Shown here one piece after another: positions 51,901 through 59,715 of a DNA stretch of 64,000 nt. This stretch comes from Acinetobacter defluvii (lineage in GTDB: Bacteria; Pseudomonadota; Gammaproteobacteria; Pseudomonadales; Moraxellaceae). The notes beneath the pieces are model-generated. The model ran no database searches. It was not told where the DNA came from and saw only the letters and a program-made list of their open reading frames with translations. The DNA is taken from positions 1 to 64,000 of the forward strand of contig NZ_CP029397.2 of assembly GCF_001704615.3 (NCBI RefSeq). Direction: 5' to 3'. The translations under genes and the position numbers were made by a program. How positions within the stretch are numbered: position 1 is the stretch's first letter; each line of letters opens with the position of its first letter.

Positions 51901-54146
51901 CCACAGATGGCAAGCCAAGTCAGTTATTTGAAACTTATAATGTTTCAGGTCAACAGACTACTGATCGCCGTAATATTGCTGAAACTGTAACCAATATTAA
52001 TACCAAAGGTGCTAAGTATTTCCATACCAATGCAGTGGATGAACAAGTTGAAGGTGGTGTAATTGGTCAAACCAATGACTCAAGTGCTGCAGGTAAAAAC
52101 TCTACCGCAATTGGTGTAAATGCTATTATTGCTGATGGAGCAACAAGTACTGTCGCTGTTGGTCATAATACACAAGCTTCTGCTCAAGCTACGGATTCGG
52201 TAGTCGTTGGCTCTGGTTCTAAAGTCGGTGGAATATCAACGATTGCAATTGGTCATGGTGCACAAGCGCTAGGCAATCAGTCTATCAGTATTGGTACTGG
52301 CAATATTGTCAAAGGAAACAACTCTGGTGCATTGGGTGACCCAAGCACAGTTGATGGTAATAATAGTTACTCTGTAGGTAATAATAATACTGTTAAGACA
52401 GACAATACTTTTGTACTGGGTAATGATGTAACACAAACTGTTGAAGGATCAGTAGTTCTTGGTAACAAGTCTGCTGCAACTACAGGGGCAAATGTTGCAG
52501 GTTATGCATTGGCTCAGGCAACAGCTGATGATCGCGATGCAATTAAGAAAACCACAAGTACAACAGGTGCTGTCGCAGTTGGTGATGCAAGTAAAGCCAT
52601 TTACCGTCAAATCACTGGTGTTGCAGCGGGTACAGCGAATTCAGATGCTGTAAACGTTGCACAGTTGAAAGCTGTAGATCATCAAGTGACAACTACACAA
52701 CAGAGCTTAGTAGACAGTTTAGGTGGTGGTGCTAAAGTTGACCAACAAAATGGTACGATTACAGGGCCAACTTATAATGTTGGTGGCGGTACTCAAAGCA
52801 ATGTTGGTGATGCATTAGATGCGCTTAATAAGGCTGTTACTAATGTAGATACGACTGCTAATGCAGGCTGGACAGTGAAAGCAGGTGATAAATCACAAAC
52901 CATTAAACCAAAAGCATCTGTTGAGTTTGTGGGTGATAACAATGTCACTGTAACTCAAGAGAATGATGATAAAGATGGTAATGCGAAGCTTGCTGTTCAA
53001 TTGAACAAGAAATTGGATATTGAGCAATTAAAAGCTGGCGATACGATTATTAATACTGGCGGTGTATCTATTGGTCAAGCCGTTCAACTTGGTGGTACTG
53101 GGCTTGTGATTAAAAATGGTCCAAGTGTAACAACAGCAGGTATTAATGCAGGTAATAAAGTCATTACGAATGTTGCTGCAGGTCAAAAAGACAATGATGC
53201 TGTGAACAAAGGTCAATTAGACAATGCAATTACTAACATTAACAATAAAGTTGACCAAGCCAATAACAATGCTGTGCAGTATGATAAAAATACTGATGGT
53301 ACTGTAAATAAAGGCAGTGTCACTTTAGGTGGTGGTGATAAAGGCACGACATTAACCAATGTTGCTGATGGTAAAGTTGCACAAGGTTCTAAAGATGCTG
53401 TAAATGGCGGTCAATTGTGGAATATTGAACAGAAAGTTAATCAAAACACGACTGATATTAGTAATATCAAAAATGAGATTAACAATGGCTCACTTGGTTT
53501 AGTACAACAAACAGGTGGCTCAAAAGCAGACATCACTGTAGGTAAGAACACAGGTGGTACAACGGTTAACATGGCTGGTAAAGATGGCGATCGTGTGATC
53601 ACTGGTGTGAAAGATGGTGCGATTAATGCAACTTCAAAAGATGCGATTAATGGTTCACAGCTTCATGCACAAAAAGTCGAAACAAACCAAAAAGTTGTTG
53701 AGTACTTAGGTGGTGGTGCAGCAATTGACAATATTACAGGCAGCTTTACACAAGCACCTTCTTATACGGTTGGTGACAGCAAGTATAACAATGTAGGCGG
53801 TGCAATTGATGCTCTAAATAAAGCAGATCAAGAGCTAGGTAACAAAATCAATCAGGTAAGTAATAATTTAGAACAAGCGTTCTATTCAACGAACCAACGT
53901 ATTGATGATGTTGAAAAACGTGCAAATGCAGGTATTGCAGCGGCAATGTCATTAGAAAATGCACCGTATATTCCTGGTAAATACACCTATGCAGCAGGTG
54001 CCGCTTACCATGGTGGTGAAAGTGCAATTGGTGTGACCTTACGTAAAACTGCTGACAATGGTCGTTGGTCATTAACGGGTGGTATTGCAGCAGCAAGTGA
54101 AGGTGATCCAAGCGTTCGTATCGGTATCAGCGGTGTAATTGACTAA
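39948..54146 (+). CDS. Giant trimeric autotransporter adhesin (AtaA/Ata-like)
   Basis: This 4,732-residue surface fibre belongs to the YadA-like trimeric autotransporters, which mediate adhesion and biofilm. It opens with an ESPR-type extended signal (MNKIYKVIWNTTLGAWVAVS) and a signal peptide cut near residue 72. A first YadA-like head with SVALG repeats covers about 95-235. Seven full 272-residue repeats and part of an eighth follow (513-2494), with Trp-ring-like GWQVN and neck motifs. Five full 236-residue repeats and part of a sixth follow (2560-3884). A second SIAIG-type head covers about 4048-4180, then a stalk, then the membrane anchor in the last ~90 residues. The protein ends in Asp, not an aromatic residue. 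A TpgA-like partner is next. Confidence 0.95.
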   Translation: MNKIYKVIWNTTLGAWVAVSEITKGKGKTKSGVKNIQKLSILPCNHQIFNKILYINILSFSISVVFSSSVLAGALDGGSVYLNCNPTDSNGSGWAGTAGQSVAIGTYACAPGDQALAIGANTYAKGNSSISIGGDDLNKVAGESNNTVAAQTYKKLTGDNLIANYDGKTGVGHQYINTESGNGAVALGVQSTAKGDLATAFGTRTNAQGIASVALGVGSYASKDGSVALGAGSTTATNASKVTEAKINGVNFLNFAGGTNFAGDASDTGRQVSVGNVGNERQIKNVAAGAISATSTDALNGSQVYAVTNTLIDQIQLTKSTSPIVYTDVLGNKVTKANDGKWYSSSSVDAGGNKIGSPTEVLASNISTRLQDANGSTKNSIELKNVKAGDLSAVSTDAVNGSQLFTTNQNVATNTTNITKNAGDITNLQNQTWKLQANGDGASAVKASDTVQFLNGTNVEIKRNGNDITIGSVAKPVYDSITVNNAPTDGTDVTNKTYVDGKVQTVTNTPLTFVGDDATVKVDRKLGETLQIDGGATGTLTDNNIGVVADATNNKLTVKLAEELKDLKSVTTGTGSDKTVLNKDGLTVTEGTSNTTIGADSITVGAGAGKNPVTINGTAGTVNGLTNKTWNGTAVSGQAATEDQLKTVSDVANNANQGWKVNTAQTGTGTATGSASSQVKPGDEVKFTAGNNIAITQNGKDLTIATNPNLVSTSITTGNSKLENGGLTINNTDPAKVVKVTDTGISAGGQQITNVASGGSTGTNAANIDDVTTAVTNLGNKPLSFVGDDATVKVDRKLGETLQIDGGATGALTDNNIGVVADTTNNKLTVKLAEELKDLKSVTTGTGSDKTVLNKDGLTVTEGTSNTTIGADSITVGAGAGKNPVTINGTAGTINGLTNKTWNGTAVSGQAATEDQLKTVSDVANNANQGWQVNTAQTGTGTATGSASSQVKPGEEVKFTAGNNIAITQNGKDLTIATNPNLVSTSITTGNSKLENGGLTINNTDPAKVVKVTDTGISAGGQQITNVASGGSTGTNAANIDDVTTAVTNLGNKPLSFVGDDATVKVDRKLGETLQIDGGATGTLTDNNIGVVADTTNNKLTVKLAEELKDLKSVTTGTGSDKTVLNKDGLTVTEGTSNTTIGADSITVGAGAGKNPVTINGTAGTINGLTNKTWNGTAVSGQAATEDQLKTVSDVANNANQGWQVNTAQTGTGTATGSASSQVKPGEEVKFTAGNNIAITQNGKDLTIATNPNLVSTSITTGNSKLENGGLTINNTDPAKVVKVTDTGISAGGQQITNVASGGSTGTNAANIDDVTTAVTNLGNKPLSFVGDDATVKVDRKLGETLQIDGGATGTLTDNNIGVVADTTNNKLTVKLAEELKDLKSVTTGTGSDKTVLNKDGLTVTEGTSNTTIGADSITVGAGAGKNPVTINGTAGTINGLTNKTWNGTAVSGQAATEDQLKTVSDVANNANQGWQVNTAQTGTGTATGSASSQVKPGEEVKFTAGNNIAITQNGKDLTIATNPNLVSTSITTGNSKLENGGLTINNTDPAKVVKVTDTGISAGGQQITNVASGGSTGTNAANIDDVTTAVTNLGNKPLSFVGDDATVKVDRKLGETLQIDGGATGTLTDNNIGVVADTTNNKLTVKLAEELKDLKSVTTGTGSDKTVLNKDGLTVTEGTSNTTIGADSITVGAGAGKNPVTINGTAGTINGLTNKTWNGTAVSGQAATEDQLKTVSDVANNANQGWQVNTAQTGTGTATGSASSQVKPGEEVKFTAGNNIAITQNGKDLTIATNPNLVSTSITTGNSKLENGGLTINNTDPAKVVKVTDTGISAGGQQITNVASGGSTGTNAANIDDVTTAVTNLGNKPLSFVGDDATVKVDRKLGETLQIDGGATGTLTDNNIGVVADTTNNKLTVKLAEELKDLKSVTTGTGSDKTVLNKDGLTVTEGTSNTTIGADSITVGAGAGKNPVTINGTAGTINGLTNKTWNGTAVSGQAATEDQLKTVSDVANNANQGWQVNTAQTGTGTATGSASSQVKPGEEVKFTAGNNIAITQNGKDLTIATNPNLVSTSITTGNSKLENGGLTINNTDPAKVVKVTDTGISAGGQQITNVASGGSTGTNAANIDDVTTAVTNLGNKPLSFVGDDATVKVDRKLGETLQIDGGATGTLTDNNIGVVADTTNNKLTVKLAEELKDLKSVTTGTGSDKTVLNKDGLTVTEGTSNTTIGADSITVGAGAGKNPVTINGTAGTINGLTNKTWNGTAVSGQAATEDQLKTVSDVANNANQGWQVNTAQTGTGTATGSASSQVKPGEEVKFTAGNNIAITQNGKDLTIATNPNLVSTSITTGNSKLENGGLTINNTDPAKVVKVTDTGISAGGQQITNVASGGSTGTNAANIDDVTTAVTNLGNKPLSFVGDDATVKVDRKLGETLQIDGGATGTLTDNNIGVVADTTNNKLTVKLAEELKDLKSVTTGTGSDKTVLNKDGLTVTEGSKVTTIGEGNVQVSNGTNTLALDATKGTLEGLTNKDLKVTDFATQGRAATEEQLNAAQGSTSTIIGGGVTNNAGNITGPFTTNGGSYNTIAEAIEDQAKKSKTTVSEGDNITVTSTTNADGSTDYSVATKKDVKFDKVTVGNVVTDSKTNTITGVEAGSIGAGSKDVVNGSQIHDLVGKDAYVDNKGNVTNTVQNIGGTGATNIDDAIKNVNTTAKAAKTEVKQGDNITVSEVKGKDGQSIYTVATAKDVNFDKVTVGNVVTDATTNKISGLADGTVAKGSTEAITGNQLNTAQDSTKNIIGGGVTNNAGNITGPFTTNGGSYNTIAEAIEDQAKKSKTTVSEGDNITVTSTTNADGSTDYNVATKKDVKFDKVTVGNVVTDSKTNTITGVEAGSIGAGSKDVVNGSQIHDLVGKDAYVDNKGNVTNTVQNIGGTGATNIDDAIKNVNTTAKAAKTEVKQGDNITVSEVKGKDGQSIYTVATAKDVNFDKVTVGNVVTDATTNKISGLADGTVAKGSTEAITGNQLNTAQDSTKNIIGGGVTNNAGNITGPFTTNGGSYNTIAEAIEDQAKKSKTTVSEGDNITVTSTTNADGSTDYNVATKKDVKFDKVTVGNVVTDSKTNTITGVEAGSIGAGSKDVVNGSQIHDLVGKDAYVDNKGNVTNTVQNIGGTGATNIDDAIKNVNTTAKAAKTEVKQGDNITVSEVKGKDGQSIYTVATAKDVNFDKVTVGNVVTDATTNKISGLADGTVAKGSTEAITGNQLNTAQDSTKNIIGGGVTNNAGNITGPFTTNGGSYNTIAEAIEDQAKKSKTTVSEGDNITVTSTTNADGSTDYNVATKKDVKFDKVTVGNVVTDSKTNTITGVEAGSIGAGSKDVVNGSQIHDLVGKDAYVDNKGNVTNTVQNIGGTGATNIDDAIKNVNTTAKAAKTEVKQGDNITVSEVKGKDGQSIYTVATAKDVNFDKVTVGNVVTDATTNKISGLADGTVAKGSTEAITGNQLNTAQDSTKNIIGGGVTNNAGNITGPFTTNGGSYNTIAEAIEDQAKKSKTTVSEGDNITVTSTTNADGSTDYNVATKKDVKFDKVTVGNVVTDSKTNTITGVEAGSIGAGSKDVVNGSQIHDLVGKDAYVDNKGNVTNTVQNIGGTGATNIDDAIKNVNTTAKAAKTEVKQGDNITVSEVKGKDGQSIYTVATAKDVNFDKVTVGNVVTDATTNKISGLADGTVAKGSTEAITGNQLNTAQDSTKNIIGGGVTNNAGNITGPFTTNGGSYNTIAEAIEDQAKKSKTTVSEGDNITVTSTTNADGSTDYNVATKKDVKFDKVTVGNVVTDSKTNTITGVEAGSIGAGSKDVVNGSQIHDLVGKDAYVDNKGNVTNTVQNIGGTGATNIDDAIKNVNTAANKAKTTVTAGDNITVTSGTNADGSTNYAVATAKNVNFDQVKVGNVSISNKGIDAGNTQIKNVAAGTADTDAVNVNQLNKVLNQKIENDVTNIIGTTDGKPSQLFETYNVSGQQTTDRRNIAETVTNINTKGAKYFHTNAVDEQVEGGVIGQTNDSSAAGKNSTAIGVNAIIADGATSTVAVGHNTQASAQATDSVVVGSGSKVGGISTIAIGHGAQALGNQSISIGTGNIVKGNNSGALGDPSTVDGNNSYSVGNNNTVKTDNTFVLGNDVTQTVEGSVVLGNKSAATTGANVAGYALAQATADDRDAIKKTTSTTGAVAVGDASKAIYRQITGVAAGTANSDAVNVAQLKAVDHQVTTTQQSLVDSLGGGAKVDQQNGTITGPTYNVGGGTQSNVGDALDALNKAVTNVDTTANAGWTVKAGDKSQTIKPKASVEFVGDNNVTVTQENDDKDGNAKLAVQLNKKLDIEQLKAGDTIINTGGVSIGQAVQLGGTGLVIKNGPSVTTAGINAGNKVITNVAAGQKDNDAVNKGQLDNAITNINNKVDQANNNAVQYDKNTDGTVNKGSVTLGGGDKGTTLTNVADGKVAQGSKDAVNGGQLWNIEQKVNQNTTDISNIKNEINNGSLGLVQQTGGSKADITVGKNTGGTTVNMAGKDGDRVITGVKDGAINATSKDAINGSQLHAQKVETNQKVVEYLGGGAAIDNITGSFTQAPSYTVGDSKYNNVGGAIDALNKADQELGNKINQVSNNLEQAFYSTNQRIDDVEKRANAGIAAAMSLENAPYIPGKYTYAAGAAYHGGESAIGVTLRKTADNGRWSLTGGIAAASEGDPSVRIGISGVID
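41484..47432 (+). repeat. 816-bp coding repeat array, seven full copies and one partial
   Basis: Copies begin near 41484, 42300, 43116, 43932, 44748, 45564 and 46380, with a partial copy at 47196. Copy 1 differs at several residues (GWKVN, PGDEV) and copy 2 at one (TGALTD). Copies 3-7 look the same at the DNA level. 816 is a multiple of three, so copy-number change keeps the frame. Confidence 0.95.
47625..51602 (+). repeat. 708-bp coding repeat array, five full copies and one partial
   Basis: Copies begin near 47625, 48333, 49041, 49749, 50457 and, partial, 51165. They are nearly identical; copy 1 has DYSVATKK where later copies have DYNVATKK. 708 is also a multiple of three. Confidence 0.95.
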
Positions 54147-54157
54147 TTTCACTAGAC

Positions 54158-54182
54158 GAGGAAGTTCTGCTGAACTTCCTCT
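54158..54182 (+). terminator. Hairpin between the adhesin gene and tpgA
   Basis: GAGGAAGTTC and GAACTTCCTC form a perfect 10-bp stem with loop TGCT, followed by TATTTT. It may terminate most adhesin transcripts or stabilise their 3' end. The tpgA start is only 30 bp further on. Confidence 0.65.
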
Positions 54183-54211
54183 ATTTTCCCTATACTCAGA
54201 GAGATAAATAA

Positions 54212-55012
54212 ATGAAAACATTAAACACAATTTTGATGTTCAGTGTGCTCAGTGGTCTAGTGACAACCCTGACTTATGCAGCTGAAATTGATCCACAAAA
54301 CACACCAGAAGAAATCACTTTTCCAGAAGTGAAACACAGTTATTTAAAACAAGTACACCGTTATGAGTATGATGAAGTTGCTCGTTTAGATAAAGGATTA
54401 ACCAAAGACCAAATTCGGTTTATTTTAGGTAACCCTCAGTTTAATGAAGGCTTATTCTTTGTAAAAACATGGAATTACGTTTTAGATATTCGTCAGCCGA
54501 ATAGTAATGAATATAAGCGTTGCCAATTACGTGTAGATTTTAATAAAGATAGGCTATCTGAAAATTTATATTGGAAAGGTGAAGAATGTCAGGGCTTGAT
54601 GATCTATGGTGCAAATAACCAAGTCCCACCACACACAGTATACCCAATTGATAAACAGCGTAAAAATGCTAACGTATTATTTGCATTTGATCGCCATGAC
54701 CCACAAGCGATTGATCAGGGTTATAGTTCAGTCTATAGCATTGCTGAACAAATCAAGGCAGACAATCCACAACGTGTAGATGTTTCGGGTTATGCAGACC
54801 GTTTAGGTAAATATGCCTATAATCAACAACTATCTGCTAACCGTGCAAATACTGTTGCACAACTGTTGGTACAACAAGGGGTAAATCCAGACATTATTTC
54901 TTTACAAGGCAATGGTTCAACCACGATTTATCAACAATGCCAAGCAGGTGCCAAAACAACACGCTTAATTCAATGTTTAGCACCGAATCGTCGCGTAAAT
55001 GTACAATGGTAA
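54212..55012 (+). CDS. tpgA: TpgA-like adhesin-associated peptidoglycan-binding protein
   Basis: In Acinetobacter sp. Tol 5, TpgA binds the adhesin AtaA and peptidoglycan and stabilises the fibre. This 266-residue protein has a signal peptide (cut near TYA-AE). A BamE/SmpA-like domain follows ([31 protein letters not shown]). The C-terminal OmpA-like domain is about residues 150-266 ([36 protein letters not shown]). The Asp and Arg of the OmpA domain that bind diaminopimelate appear to be kept. This domain pair and its place right after the adhesin support the name. Confidence 0.88.
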   Translation: MKTLNTILMFSVLSGLVTTLTYAAEIDPQNTPEEITFPEVKHSYLKQVHRYEYDEVARLDKGLTKDQIRFILGNPQFNEGLFFVKTWNYVLDIRQPNSNEYKRCQLRVDFNKDRLSENLYWKGEECQGLMIYGANNQVPPHTVYPIDKQRKNANVLFAFDRHDPQAIDQGYSSVYSIAEQIKADNPQRVDVSGYADRLGKYAYNQQLSANRANTVAQLLVQQGVNPDIISLQGNGSTTIYQQCQAGAKTTRLIQCLAPNRRVNVQW

Positions 55013-55046
55013 TTTGATTTAATATAAAGTGATAAGGAAGAGAAAG

Positions 55047-55469
55047 ATGCGATTTCTAACAACATTGGGTTTAATGTTCATGAGTTCAGTCAGTTTTGCT
55101 GAATTAATAGAATCCCCATCGTTATCTTCCTTATTGTCTTCAAATCATTGGGGATTGATCCGATCTGATACGACATGTATTGAACATTATAAGTTTTCAG
55201 ATGATGGTGCTGTGGAAATCAAGGGTAATCAAGAAGTGATTACAGGGCGTTATAGTGTACTCACTTCTGAAAAATCTTTCGAATTACCTGCTGTTGCGAT
55301 CCAGTTTGAAACAGATAATCAAAAAGCAGATTGTACGGGGAGTGCTCAGAATCAAGCGGGGATGTCCACAGTAAATTTTTTGAAGAAGCAATCAAATGAA
55401 AAAATTTACTTCTGTGTCGATTCATTAGGAAAAAATTGTCCTGTTTATATTCGTCCTGAAAATCCATAA
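55047..55469 (+). CDS. Small exported hypothetical protein
   Basis: I chose the ATG at 55047 after a GGAAG site, giving 140 residues. The signal peptide MRFLTTLGLMFMSSVSFA is followed by a short domain with four cysteines (TCIEHY, DCTGS, FCVDS, NCPVY) that could form two disulfides. It starts 34 bp after tpgA, so it may be co-transcribed with the adhesin locus. I do not recognise the family and assign no function. Confidence 0.8.
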   Translation: MRFLTTLGLMFMSSVSFAELIESPSLSSLLSSNHWGLIRSDTTCIEHYKFSDDGAVEIKGNQEVITGRYSVLTSEKSFELPAVAIQFETDNQKADCTGSAQNQAGMSTVNFLKKQSNEKIYFCVDSLGKNCPVYIRPENP

Positions 55470-55480
55470 TTTGTAATACA

Positions 55481-55511
55481 GTTATCAAAGTTCTTCATGA
55501 ATTTTGATAAC
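55481..55511 (+). terminator. Hairpin after the small exported protein gene
   Basis: GTTATCAAA and TTTGATAAC form a 9-bp stem with an inner TTC/GAA pairing. The following sequence is AT-rich but lacks a clean T tract. Confidence 0.55.
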
Positions 55512-55782
55512 TAATAATTATAAAAAAATTAAAAATTATTCATGAAAGTTTGGTATTTAATTTAGTTGTATAGCGTTATATTAACTTCAGTCTCATATTT
55601 TCTTAAATTATCTAAGATGCAATACATCATTGTCCTGAAATGCTGGATCTGCTCATGGGTTCATAGCAGAGCTGTAGTATAATGCTCCAAATTTCAACAG
55701 ATTTAAGCTCACATATTTATATTATTTAGCCAGAGTAAGTTCAGATACTCTACTCAAGCATAAACTTCATTGGAAATAGAAC
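55512..55782. other. Gene-free stretch upstream of ilvD
   Basis: A TATAAT hexamer lies at 55678-55683 with no good -35 box. I see no leader peptide with runs of Ile, Leu or Val codons. Nothing else is evident. Confidence 0.45.
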
Positions 55783-57612
55783 ATGCCTGATTATCGTTCA
55801 AAAACATCAACACACGGAAGAAACATGGCGGGTGCACGTGGCTTATGGCGTGCGACTGGAATGAAAGATGAAGATTTTGGTAAACCCATTATTGCAGTGG
55901 TGAATTCATTTACTCAGTTTGTGCCAGGTCATGTGCATTTAAAAGATTTAGGTCAACTTGTTGCACGCCAAATTGAAGCATCAGGTGGTGTTGCAAAAGA
56001 ATTCAATACGATTGCAGTCGATGACGGTATTGCGATGGGGCATGATGGTATGCTGTATTCATTGCCATCACGTGACTTGATTGCAGATTCTGTGGAATAC
56101 ATGGTGAATGCACACTGTGCCGATGCGATGGTTTGTATTTCAAACTGCGACAAAATCACACCGGGCATGTTAATGGCAGCGATGCGTTTAAACATTCCAG
56201 TAGTATTTGTGTCTGGTGGTCCAATGGAAGCGGGTAAGGTTAAAATCCGTGGTAATGATAAAGCCATTGACTTGATTGATGCGATGATTGTTGCCGCAGA
56301 CGACAATTATACCGATGAAGAAGTTGCAGAGTATGAACGTTCAGCATGCCCAACCTGTGGCTCATGCTCGGGGATGTTTACTGCAAACTCAATGAACTGC
56401 TTAACTGAAGCTTTAGGGCTATCATTGCCGGGCAATGGTTCGACACTTGCAACTCATGCCAACCGTAAAAAATTATTTGAACGTGCAGGTTCATTGATTG
56501 TTGAATTGGCAAAACGTCATTATGAACAAGATGACTATAGTGTTTTACCACGTGAAATGGTCACCAAAGCATCGTATGAAAATGCCATGACTTTAGACAT
56601 TGCGATGGGTGGATCTACCAATACCGTACTGCACTTGCTCGCTGCTGCAAACGAAGCAGGCGTTGACTTTACCATGGATGACATTGACCGATTATCTCGT
56701 AAAGTTCCTGTATTGTGTAAAGTTGCACCTGCGAAAAATGATGTGCATATGGAAGATGTACACCGTGCCGGTGGTATCATGTCGATTTTAGGTGAGCTTG
56801 ATCGTGCAGGTTTACTTGATACTTCTGTGGGTACAGTCCATGAAAAATCGCTAAAAGATGCTTTAGACAAATGGGACATTATCCGTACTGAAAATGAAGA
56901 GGTTTATAATTTCTTCCGTTCAGCACCAGGCGGTGTACCGACTCAAACCGCATTTTCACAAGATCGTTATTATTCAAAATTAGATGGTGACCGTGAAAAT
57001 GGCGTGATCCGTAATGTAGAACATGCTTTCTCTAAAGACGGTGGTTTAGCTGTACTTTATGGCAACATTGCACTGGATGGTTGTATCGTCAAAACGGCAG
57101 GGGTTGATGATTCAATCTTAAAATTCAACGGAACTGCACGTGTATTCGAAAGCCAAGATTCAGCAGTAGATGCAATTTTGGGTAATGAAATCAAAGCAGG
57201 TGATGTGGTTGTGATTCGTTACGAAGGACCACGTGGTGGCCCTGGAATGCAAGAAATGTTGTATCCAACCAGTTACTTAAAATCAAAAGGTTTAGGTAAG
57301 GAATGTGCCTTGCTTACCGATGGTCGTTTTTCAGGTGGTTCATCAGGTCTTTCTATTGGTCATGTATCACCAGAGGCGGCTGAAGGTGGTGCGATTGGTT
57401 TGGTAGAAGATGGTGATTTGATCGAAATAGATATTCCAAATCGTACGATCCACCTTGCTGTGGATGAAGCAACAATGGCAGCACGCCGTGAAACACAAGA
57501 AGCAAAAGGCTGGCATCCTGTTGAAGAACGTCCACGTAAAATTTCAAAAGCGTTAAAAGCGTATGCAATGCATACGACTAGTGCTGCTAAAGGCGCAGTC
57601 CGTGAAATTTAA
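55783..57612 (+). CDS. ilvD: Dihydroxy-acid dehydratase (E. coli IlvD type)
   Basis: IlvD removes water from dihydroxy acids in isoleucine and valine synthesis. The 609-residue protein has cluster-region cysteines in [10 protein letters not shown] and [19 protein letters not shown], and [13 protein letters not shown] in the centre. Length and motifs match the gammaproteobacterial type. It stands alone with its own terminator. A shorter, different dehydratase follows on the same strand. Confidence 0.96.
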   Translation: MPDYRSKTSTHGRNMAGARGLWRATGMKDEDFGKPIIAVVNSFTQFVPGHVHLKDLGQLVARQIEASGGVAKEFNTIAVDDGIAMGHDGMLYSLPSRDLIADSVEYMVNAHCADAMVCISNCDKITPGMLMAAMRLNIPVVFVSGGPMEAGKVKIRGNDKAIDLIDAMIVAADDNYTDEEVAEYERSACPTCGSCSGMFTANSMNCLTEALGLSLPGNGSTLATHANRKKLFERAGSLIVELAKRHYEQDDYSVLPREMVTKASYENAMTLDIAMGGSTNTVLHLLAAANEAGVDFTMDDIDRLSRKVPVLCKVAPAKNDVHMEDVHRAGGIMSILGELDRAGLLDTSVGTVHEKSLKDALDKWDIIRTENEEVYNFFRSAPGGVPTQTAFSQDRYYSKLDGDRENGVIRNVEHAFSKDGGLAVLYGNIALDGCIVKTAGVDDSILKFNGTARVFESQDSAVDAILGNEIKAGDVVVIRYEGPRGGPGMQEMLYPTSYLKSKGLGKECALLTDGRFSGGSSGLSIGHVSPEAAEGGAIGLVEDGDLIEIDIPNRTIHLAVDEATMAARRETQEAKGWHPVEERPRKISKALKAYAMHTTSAAKGAVREI

Positions 57613-57633
57613 GCCATCATTTTTATAACATCG

Positions 57634-57662
57634 AAAAGCACTCAAAACATGAGTGCTTTTTT
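57634..57662 (+). terminator. Intrinsic terminator after ilvD
   Basis: AAAAGCACTCA and TGAGTGCTTTT form an 11-bp stem with a 5-base loop and a T run. Confidence 0.9.
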
Positions 57663-57869
57663 ATTGGTAAATGCAAACACTTATACGACTCATTTTAAGC
57701 GATATATTGCGGTCTGATTTCAGACGCAAATATTTTCTCATAAGAAGTAGGTTTTAGAACATACGTGAAGAACTGTATTACACTGTTCCAATTCTATACA
57801 ATAAAAGCAAAAGACTTTTTTGAAAATTAAATGTCGAAAATTAAAGACAGCCATCGCTAAGGAATAACA

Positions 57870-59555
57870 ATGAGTAAAGACAACCTCCGAGAACATTCTG
57901 CCGCTGTGTATGAAGGGATTGAGAATGCACCAGCGCGTTCGATGATGCGTGCTACAGGCTTTAAAGATGAAGATTTTACCCGACCATTTATTGGGATTGC
58001 TTCAACTTGGGCAAATGTCACACCCTGTAATATGCATATTGATGGCTTAGCACGAGAAGTTGAAAAAGGTGTCAATGCAGCTCAAGGCAAGGGCATTATT
58101 TTTAATACCATTACCATTTCTGATGGCATTTCTAATGGTACAGAAGGCATGAAATATTCATTACTCAGCCGTGAAATTATCGCCGATTCGATTGAAGCAG
58201 TAGTGGGTTGTCAGGCGTATGATGGTGTGATTGCCATTGGAGGCTGCGATAAAAATATGCCGGGTTGTATTATGGGCTTGGCACGTTTAAATCGTCCGGG
58301 ACTGTTTATCTATGGAGGGACGATTAAACCAGGTGCAGGACATACTGATATGATTTCAGTATTTGAAGCGGTAGGTCAGCATGCCAAAGGTGAAATCGAT
58401 GCAATTCAGGTCAAACAAATCGAAGAAGTTGCATTACCAGGACCGGGTTCATGTGGTGGAATGTATACTGCAAACTCCATGGCTTCAGCAATTGAAGCTT
58501 TGGGCATGAGTTTGCCGGGGTCTTCAGCACAAGAAGCTGTATCCGAAGATAAAAAAATAGACTGCCAACGTGCAGGCGAAGCGGTGATGAATTTGTTGCG
58601 TTTGGACATTAAACCACGTGACATTATGACCAAAGCTGCCTTTGAAAATGCCATTAAAGTACTGATCGCTTTGGGAGGATCGACCAATGGCGTGCTGCAT
58701 TTATTGGCAATGGCACATACCGCAGGTGTTGAATTGTCATTAGATGATTTTACTCGGATAGGTCAGAATATTCCTGTAGTCGCAGACGTCCGTCCATCTG
58801 GGAAATATTTAATGTCTGAATTGATTGCGATTGGGGGTATTCAACCTTTGATGAAACGCATGCTTAACGCCGGTATGTTAGATGGTTCATGTTTAACCGT
58901 GACAGGTAAAACTTTGGCTGAAAATCTGGCAGATGTTGAGGATTATCCTGAAGGTCAGCAAATTATTTTACCGTTCGATGCCCCGATTAAAAAAGATTCT
59001 CATTTGGTTATTCTAAAAGGTAATTTATCACCTACGGGGGCAGTTGCAAAAATCACAGGAAAAGAAGGTCTGTATTTTGAAGGAGCTGCCCGTGTGTTTG
59101 AGGGTGAAATTGGTGCAATGCGTGGCATTTTAGATGGGCAAGTACAAGAAGGCGAAGTGGTGGTGATTCGTGGTGAAGGTCCGAAAGGTGGACCAGGCAT
59201 GCCTGAGATGTTAAAGCCAACTTCTGCGATTATTGGTAAAGGTTTAGGGAAATCTGTGGCGCTGATCACCGATGGACGTTTTTCAGGGGGCAGTCATGGT
59301 TTTGTGATTGGACATGTGACACCAGAAGCTTATGCAGGTGGTCCGATTGGTTTGGTTAAAAATGGCGATAAAATCTCGATTAATGCTGAAACACGTGAAA
59401 TGACTTTACATATTTCGGATGAAGAACTGACAGCACGTAAAGCGGCTTGGGTCAAACCAAAAGCCAATTATCAATATGGTGCTTTGGCGAAGTTTGCTAA
59501 ATTAACCACAGGTGCGGAAAAAGGTGCAGTGACCGATTTGAACCTAGAGCTTTAA
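57870..59555 (+). CDS. Second dihydroxy-acid dehydratase, short type
   Basis: This 561-residue protein belongs to the IlvD/Edd family but to a different branch from its neighbour. It has cysteines in [20 protein letters not shown] and [15 protein letters not shown], the three-cysteine pattern of the [2Fe-2S] dehydratases of plants and mycobacteria. It ends [13 protein letters not shown]. It should catalyse the same step or act on a related sugar acid. An AAGGAATAACA site precedes the ATG. It has a separate terminator. Confidence 0.92.
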   Translation: MSKDNLREHSAAVYEGIENAPARSMMRATGFKDEDFTRPFIGIASTWANVTPCNMHIDGLAREVEKGVNAAQGKGIIFNTITISDGISNGTEGMKYSLLSREIIADSIEAVVGCQAYDGVIAIGGCDKNMPGCIMGLARLNRPGLFIYGGTIKPGAGHTDMISVFEAVGQHAKGEIDAIQVKQIEEVALPGPGSCGGMYTANSMASAIEALGMSLPGSSAQEAVSEDKKIDCQRAGEAVMNLLRLDIKPRDIMTKAAFENAIKVLIALGGSTNGVLHLLAMAHTAGVELSLDDFTRIGQNIPVVADVRPSGKYLMSELIAIGGIQPLMKRMLNAGMLDGSCLTVTGKTLAENLADVEDYPEGQQIILPFDAPIKKDSHLVILKGNLSPTGAVAKITGKEGLYFEGAARVFEGEIGAMRGILDGQVQEGEVVVIRGEGPKGGPGMPEMLKPTSAIIGKGLGKSVALITDGRFSGGSHGFVIGHVTPEAYAGGPIGLVKNGDKISINAETREMTLHISDEELTARKAAWVKPKANYQYGALAKFAKLTTGAEKGAVTDLNLEL

Positions 59556-59654
59556 GCAAACGGACATTGAATATTTGAGTCTGAATTGTTATAAATTTTG
59601 CAGCAGGCTTATTTCATTTTAAAAAGCATCTCATTGCAATGAGTGTTATTCTTG

Positions 59655-59693
59655 TATGCGTTTCAAGCAGACACATTGAAACGCATATGGTTT
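59655..59693 (+). terminator. Intrinsic terminator after the second dehydratase gene
   Basis: TATGCGTTTCAA and TTGAAACGCATA form a 12-bp perfect stem with a 9-base loop, followed by TGGTTTTTT. It lies 100 bp after the stop and ends 23 bp before the next start. A perfect palindrome CTCATTGCAATGAG (59630-59643) sits just before it. Confidence 0.8.
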
Positions 59694-59715
59694 TTTATTT
59701 TCTGAGGCTATTCTC

